From Chlamydiota bacterium (GTDB taxonomy: Bacteria > Chlamydiota > Chlamydiia > Chlamydiales > Rhabdochlamydiaceae), in NCBI GenBank assembly GCA_011065225.1, contig JAAKFC010000008.1, forward strand, positions 1 to 19,725: a stretch of 19,725 bases of DNA, given 5' to 3'. A program made the translations under genes and the position numbers. Under the pieces are notes generated by a model. That model was not told where the DNA came from, searched no databases, and worked only from the letters and a program-made list of their open reading frames with translations. The first letter of the stretch is position 1. Each line of letters begins with the position of its first letter. This document shows positions 1 to 6,795 of this stretch, in pieces.

Positions 1-1272
1 TTTGCAAGCAAAGGCAAAAAAGTTCTTCTCATCGAAAAAGATCAAGTAGGAGGAACCTGCGTCAATCGGGGCTGTACGCCCACCAAAACCATGGTGGCAA
101 GTGCAAAAGCCGCCCACAGCGCGAAAATCTGTGAAAGCCTTGGAATCAAAGCCTCCTTCCAAGGCGTTGATATCCAAAAAATCATCGAAAGAAAAAACGA
201 GATCGTCACCTCTTTTCGCACTTCTTCTCAAAAGCGGATGGAGGATATGGAAAATCTCGATCTCATCTTTGGATCTGCCCATTTTGTGGACCCTCATACC
301 ATTGCTTTTGAAAATCAAACAGCCACTGCTCCTTTGATCGTGATCAATACGGGCGCAGGCCCCATGATTCCAAAAATGAAGGGACTAGACGAGATCTCTT
401 ATCTCGACTCTACCTCCATCATGGAAGTGAGAGAACTCCCCAAGCATCTCATCATCATTGGAAGCAGCTATATCGCCTTGGAATTTGGGCAGATGTTTCA
501 TCGCTTTGGCAGTAAAGTGACGATTTTGGCTCGCAGCGAGCGCATCATAACACGAGAAGATCCCGATATTTCCGTTGCCATGCGAGAAATTTTAGAAAAA
601 GAAGGTCTCAAGTTTATCTTCAATGCCAAAGTGCGAGAGGTGAAAAAAGGAATTGAAGTGGTGCTTGAAGAGGGAAAAAGCATTAAAGGCTCGCATCTTC
701 TCATTGCGACAGGACGCACTCCCAATACTGCTGAACTAGCCCTTGAAAAAGCCGGCGTCCAAACAGATGAAAAGGGCTTTATTTCCGCAAATGAAAAACT
801 CCAAACTTCTTGCCCGCATATCTACGTTATCGGAGATGTCAAAGGAGGCCCCGCCTTTACCCACATCTCTTATGATGATTTTCGGATTTTGCAAGACAAT
901 CTCCTCGAAGGAAAAAATCGCTCTTTGAAAGGGCGCATGATTCCCTATACAGTCTTTACCGATCCGCAACTGGGTCGAGTCGGCATCTCAGAGGAAGAAG
1001 CCAAAAAAGCGGGCATTCCTCATGAAGCTCTAAAAATGCCAATGAGCTATGTCGCAAGAGCCATTGAAATCGGTGAGACGGAAGGACTGATGAAAGCAAT
1101 CATTCATAAAGAGACCCGCCAGATTCTTGGCTGCGCTATTCTAGGTGTTGAAGGGGGCGAGTTGATGTCCATGCTCCAAATCGCTATGATGGGCAATCTA
1201 AATGCAAAATCTTTGCATGAAGCCATTTTCGCCCACCCCACCCTCGCAGAGGGATTTAACAATTTGTTTTAG
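1..1272 (+). CDS. FAD-dependent pyridine nucleotide-disulfide oxidoreductase, mercuric reductase/LpdA-like (5' partial)
   Basis: The reading frame is open from base 1, so the start and the N-terminal FAD-binding GxGxxG lie upstream of the window. Counting from base 1, residues 17-29 read GGTCVNRGCTPTK, the redox-active disulfide motif (C20 and C25) of class-I flavoprotein disulfide reductases. The NAD(P)-binding segment is IIGSSYIALEFG, followed by ATGRTPNT, the second FAD motif IYVIGDV, and a C-terminal dimerisation domain ending in AHPTLAEG, which carries the family's catalytic His-Pro. Known members are dimeric cytosolic enzymes passing electrons from NAD(P)H through FAD to a disulfide or other acceptor. 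The GCTPTK form resembles proteins often annotated as mercuric reductase, but the terminal Cys-Cys pair of true MerA is absent, so mercury reduction is not supported. The physiological substrate is unknown. The first ATG in the window (91) is internal and not the start. Confidence 0.9.
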   Translation, partial: FASKGKKVLLIEKDQVGGTCVNRGCTPTKTMVASAKAAHSAKICESLGIKASFQGVDIQKIIERKNEIVTSFRTSSQKRMEDMENLDLIFGSAHFVDPHTIAFENQTATAPLIVINTGAGPMIPKMKGLDEISYLDSTSIMEVRELPKHLIIIGSSYIALEFGQMFHRFGSKVTILARSERIITREDPDISVAMREILEKEGLKFIFNAKVREVKKGIEVVLEEGKSIKGSHLLIATGRTPNTAELALEKAGVQTDEKGFISANEKLQTSCPHIYVIGDVKGGPAFTHISYDDFRILQDNLLEGKNRSLKGRMIPYTVFTDPQLGRVGISEEEAKKAGIPHEALKMPMSYVARAIEIGETEGLMKAIIHKETRQILGCAILGVEGGELMSMLQIAMMGNLNAKSLHEAIFAHPTLAEGFNNLF

Positions 1273-1307
1273 GCTTTTATCCCCCGTAGTCTTATCATAT
1301 TTCTCCT

Positions 1308-1967
1308 ATGAAAAAGACTTTGCTTACTTTGCAAGATATCCATAAGACCTATTTTCAAAAGAAAAAGCCCCTCAATAAAGCACTGCAGGGAATTTCTTTT
1401 GAAATTTACGAGGGAGAAGTTTTTGGATTGCTCGGGGTCAATGGCGCGGGCAAAACCACCCTCTCAGGCATTCTGGCAGGGCTTCACCCTCCGACAAGCG
1501 GCGATGTCCAATGGAGGGGAGCGTCGATCTACAAAGACATCTTGCGCTACCGCCACACCGTAGGACTCTGCCCACAAAAACCCAACATCGATCCCGATCT
1601 GACCATTGAAGAAGCACTCGTCTTTGCCGCTCGCTGCTATGGCAAAACTCAGAAAGAAGCCGAAAAGAAAAAAGACTATCTCATCCAACTTTTCGACCTC
1701 GGGAGTTATACAAAATCGGTGGCCAAACATCTATCTGGGGGCTACAAGCAGCGTTACTTAATTGCCCGTACTCTCATGCACAGCCCGAAATTTGTGATCT
1801 TGGATGAACCCACTGTCGGTCTTGATCCACACATTCGAAAAAACCTCTGGAAAATCATTTTAGCTCTGCGCGATGAAGGAGTGACAATCTTACTCACCAC
1901 CCACTACCTCGAAGAAGCAGAAAAACTCTCTGATCGGGTTTGCTTTATCGATAAAGGGCTTATATAA
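1308..1967 (+). CDS. ABC-2 type exporter, ATP-binding protein (C-terminus cut by in-frame TAA)
   Basis: This is the cytoplasmic ATPase of an ABC exporter, 219 aa as encoded. All ATP-hydrolysis elements are present: Walker A GVNGAGKTT (residues 43-51), Q-loop Q90, signature LSGGYKQR (142-149), Walker B FVILDEP with the following D-loop (162-173), and switch His in TTHYLEEAE (about 199). The order and spacing fit the DrrA/NodI-like group that pairs with ABC-2 permeases. The ATG lies 35 bases after the flavoprotein stop with no clear Shine-Dalgarno sequence. The protein stops just after CFIDKGLI, where relatives continue for about 30-100 residues. The same frame stays open after the TAA for 32 codons and ends in an ATGA overlap with the permease gene. 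The conserved ATPase core is intact, so a functional shortened protein is possible; the substrate cannot be inferred. Confidence 0.88.
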   Translation: MKKTLLTLQDIHKTYFQKKKPLNKALQGISFEIYEGEVFGLLGVNGAGKTTLSGILAGLHPPTSGDVQWRGASIYKDILRYRHTVGLCPQKPNIDPDLTIEEALVFAARCYGKTQKEAEKKKDYLIQLFDLGSYTKSVAKHLSGGYKQRYLIARTLMHSPKFVILDEPTVGLDPHIRKNLWKIILALRDEGVTILLTTHYLEEAEKLSDRVCFIDKGLI

Positions 1968-2066
1968 GTGCTCGATACTCCCGAAAAACTCAACGAGTAC
2001 TACAAAAAAGAAAATCTCGAAGATGTATTTCTGCATTTGATGGAAAAGCAGGGGGAAGAAAAATGA
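1965..2066 (+). pseudogene. Severed C-terminal tail of the ABC ATPase (in-frame after TAA)
   Basis: Directly after the TAA at 1965-1967 the same frame continues GTG CTC GAT ACT, encoding VLDTPEKLNEYYKKENLEDV and 12 more residues (FLHLMEKQGEEK) to TGA at 2064-2066. LDTPEKL and LEDVFLHL are typical of the C-terminal end of ABC-2 ATPases. The last codon and stop form AAATGA, overlapping the permease ATG at 2063, which is the coupling expected for an intact gene. The tail was therefore once, or still is, part of the same protein. One substitution, for example AAA to TAA, would explain it. Alternatives are stop readthrough, re-initiation at GTG 1968, or a sequencing error. Confidence 0.7.
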
Positions 2067-2836
2067 TCCGCAAGATTTTCTGGCAACTGATGCGCAAAGA
2101 TCTCCGACAATTTCGTAGAGTCTATCCTGGCAACTTCTTTGATACATGCTTTCTCTTTTTCACAAACGTGGTGATCTTCGGGTACTTCATGCCCAAACTC
2201 GGTGTCTCCACTAACTATGGCCCCTTCATTTTAGTTGGAGCGATTGCCAGCTTTGGTCTTTTCAATATCATCGCACATGTGGGAGAACTCGTTTTTGATA
2301 TTGAAGGCGACAGAACCATCACCTTTAAGCTCTCTATGCCTGTTCCCTATTGGGTTATCTTTGGACAACTTGCTGTCAAATGGGCCTTTACCAACCTCCT
2401 CATCTGCACTCCCCTTTTCCTTGTTGGGAAAGTATTCCTTTGGGAAAACTTTGATCTCACAAAGATCAATCTTTTGCAACTGATTCTCATTTTCCCCACC
2501 GCCTATCTCTTCTTTGGCTTCTTTAGCCTTTGGCTCACCGGCATGATCAAAAAACCGCACAACCTTTCCAGCCTATTTCTTCGTTTCGTCAATCCCCTCT
2601 TTATGTTTGGTGGCTATTTCTTCACTTGGCAAACCAGTTTCAAACTTGCCCCTGCCATTGGCTACGCGATTTTGATCGATCCCATGATCTATGTGATGGA
2701 AGGGATGCGCGCTGCTTGCTTGGGACAAGAAGGCTATCTCCCCTTTTGGAACTGCTTTTTTGCTCTTTGGGGCTTCATTCTTGTTTTAGGTTCTCACGCC
2801 ATTCTCAGCTTAAAAAAACGACTCGATTGTGTGTAA
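2063..2836 (+). CDS. ABC-2 type transporter, permease protein
   Basis: This 257-aa integral inner-membrane protein is the permease partner of the upstream ATPase. It has a short basic N-terminus (MIRKIFWQLMRKDLRQFRR), then about six hydrophobic segments, near residues 24-44, 52-72, 100-130, 137-163, 185-215 and 228-248. It ends in a short basic tail (SLKKRLDCV). Length and topology are usual for ABC-2 membrane subunits, which work as homodimers or heterodimers with two ATPase subunits to export drugs, polysaccharides or lipids. The ATG at 2063 overlaps the old ATPase stop (ATGA), and AGGGGGAAGAA just upstream can serve as ribosome binding site. No accessory gene points to a substrate. If the ATPase is truly broken, this subunit would lack its partner. 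Confidence 0.85.
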   Translation: MIRKIFWQLMRKDLRQFRRVYPGNFFDTCFLFFTNVVIFGYFMPKLGVSTNYGPFILVGAIASFGLFNIIAHVGELVFDIEGDRTITFKLSMPVPYWVIFGQLAVKWAFTNLLICTPLFLVGKVFLWENFDLTKINLLQLILIFPTAYLFFGFFSLWLTGMIKKPHNLSSLFLRFVNPLFMFGGYFFTWQTSFKLAPAIGYAILIDPMIYVMEGMRAACLGQEGYLPFWNCFFALWGFILVLGSHAILSLKKRLDCV

Positions 2837-2846
2837 CAAATGCCCC

Positions 2847-2875
2847 TTGACAGCAAACTTGTTTTGGCATATCTT
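2847..2875 (+). promoter_or_regulatory. Sigma70-type promoter for the tandem paralogue genes
   Basis: TTGACA (2847-2852) is a perfect -35 hexamer. A 17-base spacer follows and then TATCTT (2870-2875, 4 of 6 matches to TATAAT). Transcription would start near 2882, giving a leader of about 29 bases before the ATG at 2911. It begins just after the permease stop, so the paralogue pair is probably a separate transcription unit. Confidence 0.6.
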
Positions 2876-2910
2876 TACGCGTCTTTAATAATGAAATCTC
2901 AAGGGCTCCT

Positions 2911-4077
2911 ATGCTTTCTCGAATATCCCACCTTCCCTCTGCACTTTTTTACACACTTTCCCATTACACTTATTCTCTTACTTCTACACTTGCTTATTAT
3001 ACTGATACAACTGTTACAAAAGTCCTCCCAGGCCTTATCCTCGATGCTTTTTTCTTTAAAAACTCTTCTCCCAAAAGTTTGAAAAAACTTGCCGAATGGG
3101 GCAAGGCAAAGGGATGTAAAGACCTCAAACATTTTCAAGACTTGCAATACAAGCGTTGGTATTTCTATCCATTCGAGTATGTCAAAACAACTTTTATCAC
3201 CACAGCAAGAAAGACTTACTATTCTGCTGCGAGCCAAAATGCAAAACAAAAGTCCGTAACTGATCTCGTTAAAGAAGTCCGAAATCTCGCTATAAAACAT
3301 CTTGAAGTTTCAGAAGCAGATGATGGGCTTTCTCTTGACACATTTGAAGATTCAATCACAAAAATTATCAAAGGCAATCAAAAAGAGCCTTCTTACTGGA
3401 AAGCCACCTGGAATCTCTATAGCAGGTATCCCAACACACGTGTTGGTCATTATACTGCATGGGCACTCCGCTTAGGCATTTTTTATTATCTCAGCCCCAG
3501 TGATTCACGCATGATAAGTGCAGCCCTCACTGCAACTGGCATCTATTTTTGGTCTATTCTCCTAACCCCAGGAGCAAGAATAGACTTGGCAAACATCAAA
3601 GCCCCTGAAAAAGCAGAAAATGAACTTCCGGAAAAAGCACAAAATGCGATCCTATCTTCTGCACCAGAAACATTCCAAAAACAACGAAATGACAATTTCG
3701 AAAATGCTGTAAGAAAATTAAAAATGCAAGTGCCTATAGAAGACCCTTTTACAATCATAAAAGACGAGAAATATTATGAAAAAGAATTCCATAGATTAAA
3801 ACAACTAAGAGAAAATGAAAAAAGAGGAACTCCATCCTGGTATGCATTAGATTGGGATCTCCGCACAAGTTTGATTGGCATTTACAATTGCCGACTCAAA
3901 GATCCTCAAAAGCAAGAACAAGAGCGTTTACGAAAAGACAATTGGGTAAACTGGCATAAGAGCGACTCAAAAGGTGCTCTTGTCTTCATCAAAAGCCAAA
4001 CTGATGTTCCAAAAAAAATATGGTCCGAATGGATACCAAAAAAGAAAAAAACCAAAATTCTCAAGACAGATGATTAA
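2911..4077 (+). CDS. Uncharacterised membrane-associated protein, tandem paralogue A
   Basis: I do not recognise this 388-aa protein. The ATG at 2911 is preceded by AAGGG at a suitable distance and a good promoter at 2847-2875. It has a Tyr/Ser-rich N-terminus without a clear signal peptide, a basic-aromatic stretch (residues 81-105), and a hydrophobic segment at about 183-222 broken by PSDSR. A charged, probably helical C-terminal half ends in WIPKKKKTKILKTDD. It is homologous to the next gene along most of its length: compare RLGIFYYLSPSDSRMISAAL with RFGIFYYLCPSESGMMSAAF, and FENAVRKLKMQVPIEDPF with FEEALSALKLKNTIKTPF. The two genes are 17 bases apart and co-directional, so they are probably an operon that arose by duplication. 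A secreted or inclusion-membrane role is inference from the lineage and composition only. Confidence 0.75.
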   Translation: MLSRISHLPSALFYTLSHYTYSLTSTLAYYTDTTVTKVLPGLILDAFFFKNSSPKSLKKLAEWGKAKGCKDLKHFQDLQYKRWYFYPFEYVKTTFITTARKTYYSAASQNAKQKSVTDLVKEVRNLAIKHLEVSEADDGLSLDTFEDSITKIIKGNQKEPSYWKATWNLYSRYPNTRVGHYTAWALRLGIFYYLSPSDSRMISAALTATGIYFWSILLTPGARIDLANIKAPEKAENELPEKAQNAILSSAPETFQKQRNDNFENAVRKLKMQVPIEDPFTIIKDEKYYEKEFHRLKQLRENEKRGTPSWYALDWDLRTSLIGIYNCRLKDPQKQEQERLRKDNWVNWHKSDSKGALVFIKSQTDVPKKIWSEWIPKKKKTKILKTDD

Positions 4078-4094
4078 AAAAAGAGGGAAATAAA

Positions 4095-5606
4095 ATGATA
4101 AATACAGCTTTAACTTGGCTAGGTAACGGACTGGGAAAAGTCGATTGGTTCTTCACACAAAGGTTACCAGGAATACCCCTTGATGCTTGCACTTCTATTG
4201 CAAAAAAACTCCCGCATGGGGGGAAAGCTTCTAAAGAAATAGTAGAATGGGCATTAGGCCAAACCGCAAACCAAGGTCGCAAAGATTTAAAAAAGGCTAC
4301 CAAACTGCAATGGAAAATGCCTTTGTGTGGTGGAATAGAATATGTCCATACGGCTTACATTCTCGCAATGCGCGAGTTACATGGTATTTTTCTCGAACAA
4401 AACAGAAAAGAGAACCCAATAGATGACTTCACTAAAAAAGTGATAAATACTGTGCAAGTCAAAATGGAAAACGAAGATGCTATAAAACTTGATACAATTG
4501 AAATTGCAGTTAAAAAACTCATTGATAAGAAGCTACCATCTAGGGAAAAGGGTCCTCTTATTACAGCAGAAATGTGTGGATATGGCATCCGAAAAATCGC
4601 AAATACAATTGCTGCATGGCCTGTCCGTTTTGGAATTTTTTATTACCTTTGCCCAAGTGAATCCGGAATGATGAGTGCGGCATTCAGTGCAACTTGCGTA
4701 TATCTTTGGACAAATACGGTACTCGTTCATAGAGTACGGAAAGATCTTGCCGAAACAAGTAAGGGTATCATCAAAGAAGTCAAATTCACAGAGCAAGAAC
4801 AGACCGATCTTGTAAAGCAAGTAAAAGCGGCCTTTGAAATTTTCGATGATGAAAATGAGAAACTTGTTGCATTTGAGGAAGCTCTTTCTGCCCTTAAGCT
4901 CAAAAATACAATAAAAACTCCTTTTCAGCATGTAGGTTTTGCCGATGTAAAAAAATCAAAATCCTCTTCTGAAAAGGCAGAAACTGATGAAAATACCCAA
5001 GACTCCTGGGTAGCAAAAATGGAAGAAGCAAAAAAGGAGAGAAAAAATCATACTAAAGGTTCTAGAGAATATTTAGAAGCAGATATAAAAGTGCATGAAT
5101 ATGCAATCAAATATTATGAACAATCTAAAGACCCGACTATTGAGATCCGAAAAGCTATTATCAAAGAAGATTGTAGACGAATTTTGAGCAAAGCTGCTCT
5201 TTTCCGCATAATTAAAAGAAATAAAGAAGCAAACAAGTATCTTAACCAAAAAATAGTGCAATTTGAACAAAAGATGGCAGCTGAAACTGATGCGAAAATT
5301 AGAGAATTTCTTATAAAGAAAACCAATGAACTCAGAGAAGCCCTTACTCAAAAAGTAGAAGCTCAAACAAAATTTTCAAATCTTCTTCAAACAAGTGAAA
5401 GTGAAGATAGCGATGAAGAAATCAAGACTAACCCACTCGAAGTTCAAAAGCCGAAAAAACGCAGAAAAAAAGACTCGCAGGAAATAAAAGAACAAGCGGC
5501 GGCGACTGAAAAAAAGAAAGTAGAGAAGAAGAAGGCTACCTATCTCACACTTACAACAACCAAAAAAGATTCTGACAGTGATACATCTAACGAGGGCTCT
5601 GAGTAA
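4095..5606 (+). CDS. Uncharacterised membrane-associated protein, tandem paralogue B
   Basis: This 503-aa protein of unknown function is a paralogue of the preceding gene. The ATG follows GAGGG with a 7-base spacer, a good ribosome binding site. The N-terminal region (residues 1-170) aligns weakly with paralogue A (for example QRLPGIPLDA with KVLPGLILDA). The hydrophobic segment is at about 173-212 (RFGIFYYLCPSESGMMSAAF and onward). The C-terminal half is strongly charged and predicted to form long helices or coiled coils. The final 75 residues are low-complexity: an acidic Ser-rich patch SESEDSDEE, a basic cluster KPKKRRKK (452-459), then KKKVEKKK and a second acidic Ser patch SDSDTSNEGSE. 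This tail is about 100 residues longer than that of paralogue A. The gene ends nine bases from the convergent DUF6314-like gene. Function is unknown; a host-targeted protein is possible. Confidence 0.75.
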   Translation: MINTALTWLGNGLGKVDWFFTQRLPGIPLDACTSIAKKLPHGGKASKEIVEWALGQTANQGRKDLKKATKLQWKMPLCGGIEYVHTAYILAMRELHGIFLEQNRKENPIDDFTKKVINTVQVKMENEDAIKLDTIEIAVKKLIDKKLPSREKGPLITAEMCGYGIRKIANTIAAWPVRFGIFYYLCPSESGMMSAAFSATCVYLWTNTVLVHRVRKDLAETSKGIIKEVKFTEQEQTDLVKQVKAAFEIFDDENEKLVAFEEALSALKLKNTIKTPFQHVGFADVKKSKSSSEKAETDENTQDSWVAKMEEAKKERKNHTKGSREYLEADIKVHEYAIKYYEQSKDPTIEIRKAIIKEDCRRILSKAALFRIIKRNKEANKYLNQKIVQFEQKMAAETDAKIREFLIKKTNELREALTQKVEAQTKFSNLLQTSESEDSDEEIKTNPLEVQKPKKRRKKDSQEIKEQAAATEKKKVEKKKATYLTLTTTKKDSDSDTSNEGSE

Positions 5607-5615
5607 GAAGCTATC

Positions 5616-6068
5616 TTAAGTATAAACAACGCTGAGCAGCTCATTTTTATTGGGACCCAAGATGCGCCAATTGAGATGTACATAATGATGATCAAAGAGG
5701 ACACTTCCAAAATAGGTGTCCTCTTTGCATTCATGAGGCTGAAGAGATTTCAATAGGTTTTGATCAACCGCTGTGAGAGTGAAAAGAAAGACGGGGCGCT
5801 CTTTTCCAAAGCGCAAATGTTCAAGTGAAATCAGTTCTGTTTTGGGATTGAGACACCATCGAAAGACATTGGTGAAAGCCATCTCATTTTTGCTATGAAT
5901 CCCCTGCCATCTACCCTTTTCAAAAAAGATAATGATCTCTTCCGTCTTTTCTTGGATCTTTACTTCCCCCACTCCTTTGCGTGGTTCATAGGAGGGAGGA
6001 ATTTTGCGGCACTGAGAAGTAAATTCCAGTTTTTTGATTGCGCCAAGCTGCTTCCAAAGATTCTTCAT
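5616..6068 (-). CDS. DUF6314-like protein
   Basis: This 150-aa cytosolic protein has no signal peptide or membrane segment. The pattern FFEKGRW, then FRWCLN and LEHLRFG, then PHECKEDTYFGSVLF and LNWRILGPNKNELLSVVY fits the DUF6314 family of small beta-rich proteins. That family often has a conserved His-x-Cys-x-x-Asp-x-Tyr and a terminal Trp-x-(V/I)-x-GP-(R/N)-K. No enzymatic activity is established for it. The start ATG overlaps the stop of the O-methyltransferase gene as ATGA, so translation is probably coupled and the two proteins may share a pathway. The assignment rests on remembered family pattern only. Confidence 0.6.
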   Translation of the reverse strand: MKNLWKQLGAIKKLEFTSQCRKIPPSYEPRKGVGEVKIQEKTEEIIIFFEKGRWQGIHSKNEMAFTNVFRWCLNPKTELISLEHLRFGKERPVFLFTLTAVDQNLLKSLQPHECKEDTYFGSVLFDHHYVHLNWRILGPNKNELLSVVYT

Positions 6069-6766
6069 TCCACTCCTCGGACAATTGTAAAACCAGTCGA
6101 ATCAATCCGCCCATTTTCTCCGACAATGGTGGTAAGAGGAATGGTCTCTAAAGCAGGGTGATCTGCCAACATTTGGTTGAAGAGATAAATAGCCATTGCT
6201 TCCAAGTCACGAGGATCAGGGCATCCGATCTCTCCTCGTTTCGGAATCATATTATCACTCAAAATCACTGCTTTAGACTGAGCAAGCTTGAGAACTCGTC
6301 TTAGGTAATCTGGATATTCTCTTTTATCCCCATCGATGGAAATCAGATCAAATGGACCTTCTTCTCTTTCAATCATCTCATCCAATACATCTAGTGCAAG
6401 CCCCTGGCGGATTTCAATCTGATCTTCAATCCCTGCAAAAGCAAAATTTTTCTTCGCAATAGCAACATGCTTTTCCTCGCATTCAATTGTAGTGAGCCTC
6501 CCTCCTTGCACCATTCCTTGGATCAACCAGAGTGCACTGTACCCTCCAAGCGTCCCAATCTCAAGAATTGTTTTAGGACGAGTGAGCTTTGCAATCATCG
6601 AAAGGGTTTTCGCAACGCTTACGGGAACTTGTATGGGCTTTAACCCTGCTTCTTCTGATCTTTGCAGTGCATGGCGTGTCACTTCAGACTCATCGCCAAA
6701 GTGTCTGCGTATATAATCTTTAACTTGACGGTTCCTCTCAAGGCCTGATATTATTGTTGGGTTCAT
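6065..6766 (-). CDS. SAM-dependent O-methyltransferase (class I, Methyltransf_3/COMT-like)
   Basis: This 233-aa cytosolic methyltransferase belongs to the catechol/caffeoyl-CoA O-methyltransferase-like family. It shows motif I EIGTLGGYSALWL (residues 69-81) for SAM binding, the acidic ribose-binding residue in TIECEEKH (93-100), and DLISIDGDK (140-148) with SDNM (170-173), which supply the metal-binding Asp/Asn residues of this family. Length is typical. The reading frame extends back to a TTG at 6802, but the ATG at 6766 is preferred because it gives the usual short N-terminus (MNPTIISGLE) and leaves 29 bases to the divergent gene. A GAGG lies about 12 bases upstream, rather far. Known relatives methylate small hydroxylated aromatics; this substrate is unknown. 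It overlaps the DUF6314-like gene by four bases. Confidence 0.88.
   Translation of the reverse strand: MNPTIISGLERNRQVKDYIRRHFGDESEVTRHALQRSEEAGLKPIQVPVSVAKTLSMIAKLTRPKTILEIGTLGGYSALWLIQGMVQGGRLTTIECEEKHVAIAKKNFAFAGIEDQIEIRQGLALDVLDEMIEREEGPFDLISIDGDKREYPDYLRRVLKLAQSKAVILSDNMIPKRGEIGCPDPRDLEAMAIYLFNQMLADHPALETIPLTTIVGENGRIDSTGFTIVRGVE
6725..6754 (+). promoter_or_regulatory. Sigma70-type promoter for the DUF818-like gene
   Basis: TTGACG (6725-6730) and TATTAT (6749-6754) each match 5 of 6 consensus positions and are 18 bases apart. Transcription would start near 6761. The promoter lies inside the start of the divergent methyltransferase gene. A start near 6761 excludes the upstream TTG codons at 6754 and 6757 as initiators for the plus-strand gene and supports the one at 6796. 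Confidence 0.55.
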
Positions 6767-6795
6767 ATCAAACAAATACCTCAAACGGAGATAAT

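Noticed and set aside
1..1272. Mercuric reductase (MerA) as the exact function
   Set aside because: The active-site disulfide region resembles annotated mercuric reductases, but the C-terminal Cys-Cys pair that binds Hg(II) is missing and no mer genes are nearby.
6754..6795. Longer N-terminus for the DUF818-like protein
   Set aside because: The TTG at 6754 overlaps the promoter -10 and has no ribosome binding site; TTG 6796 has CGGAG at five bases.
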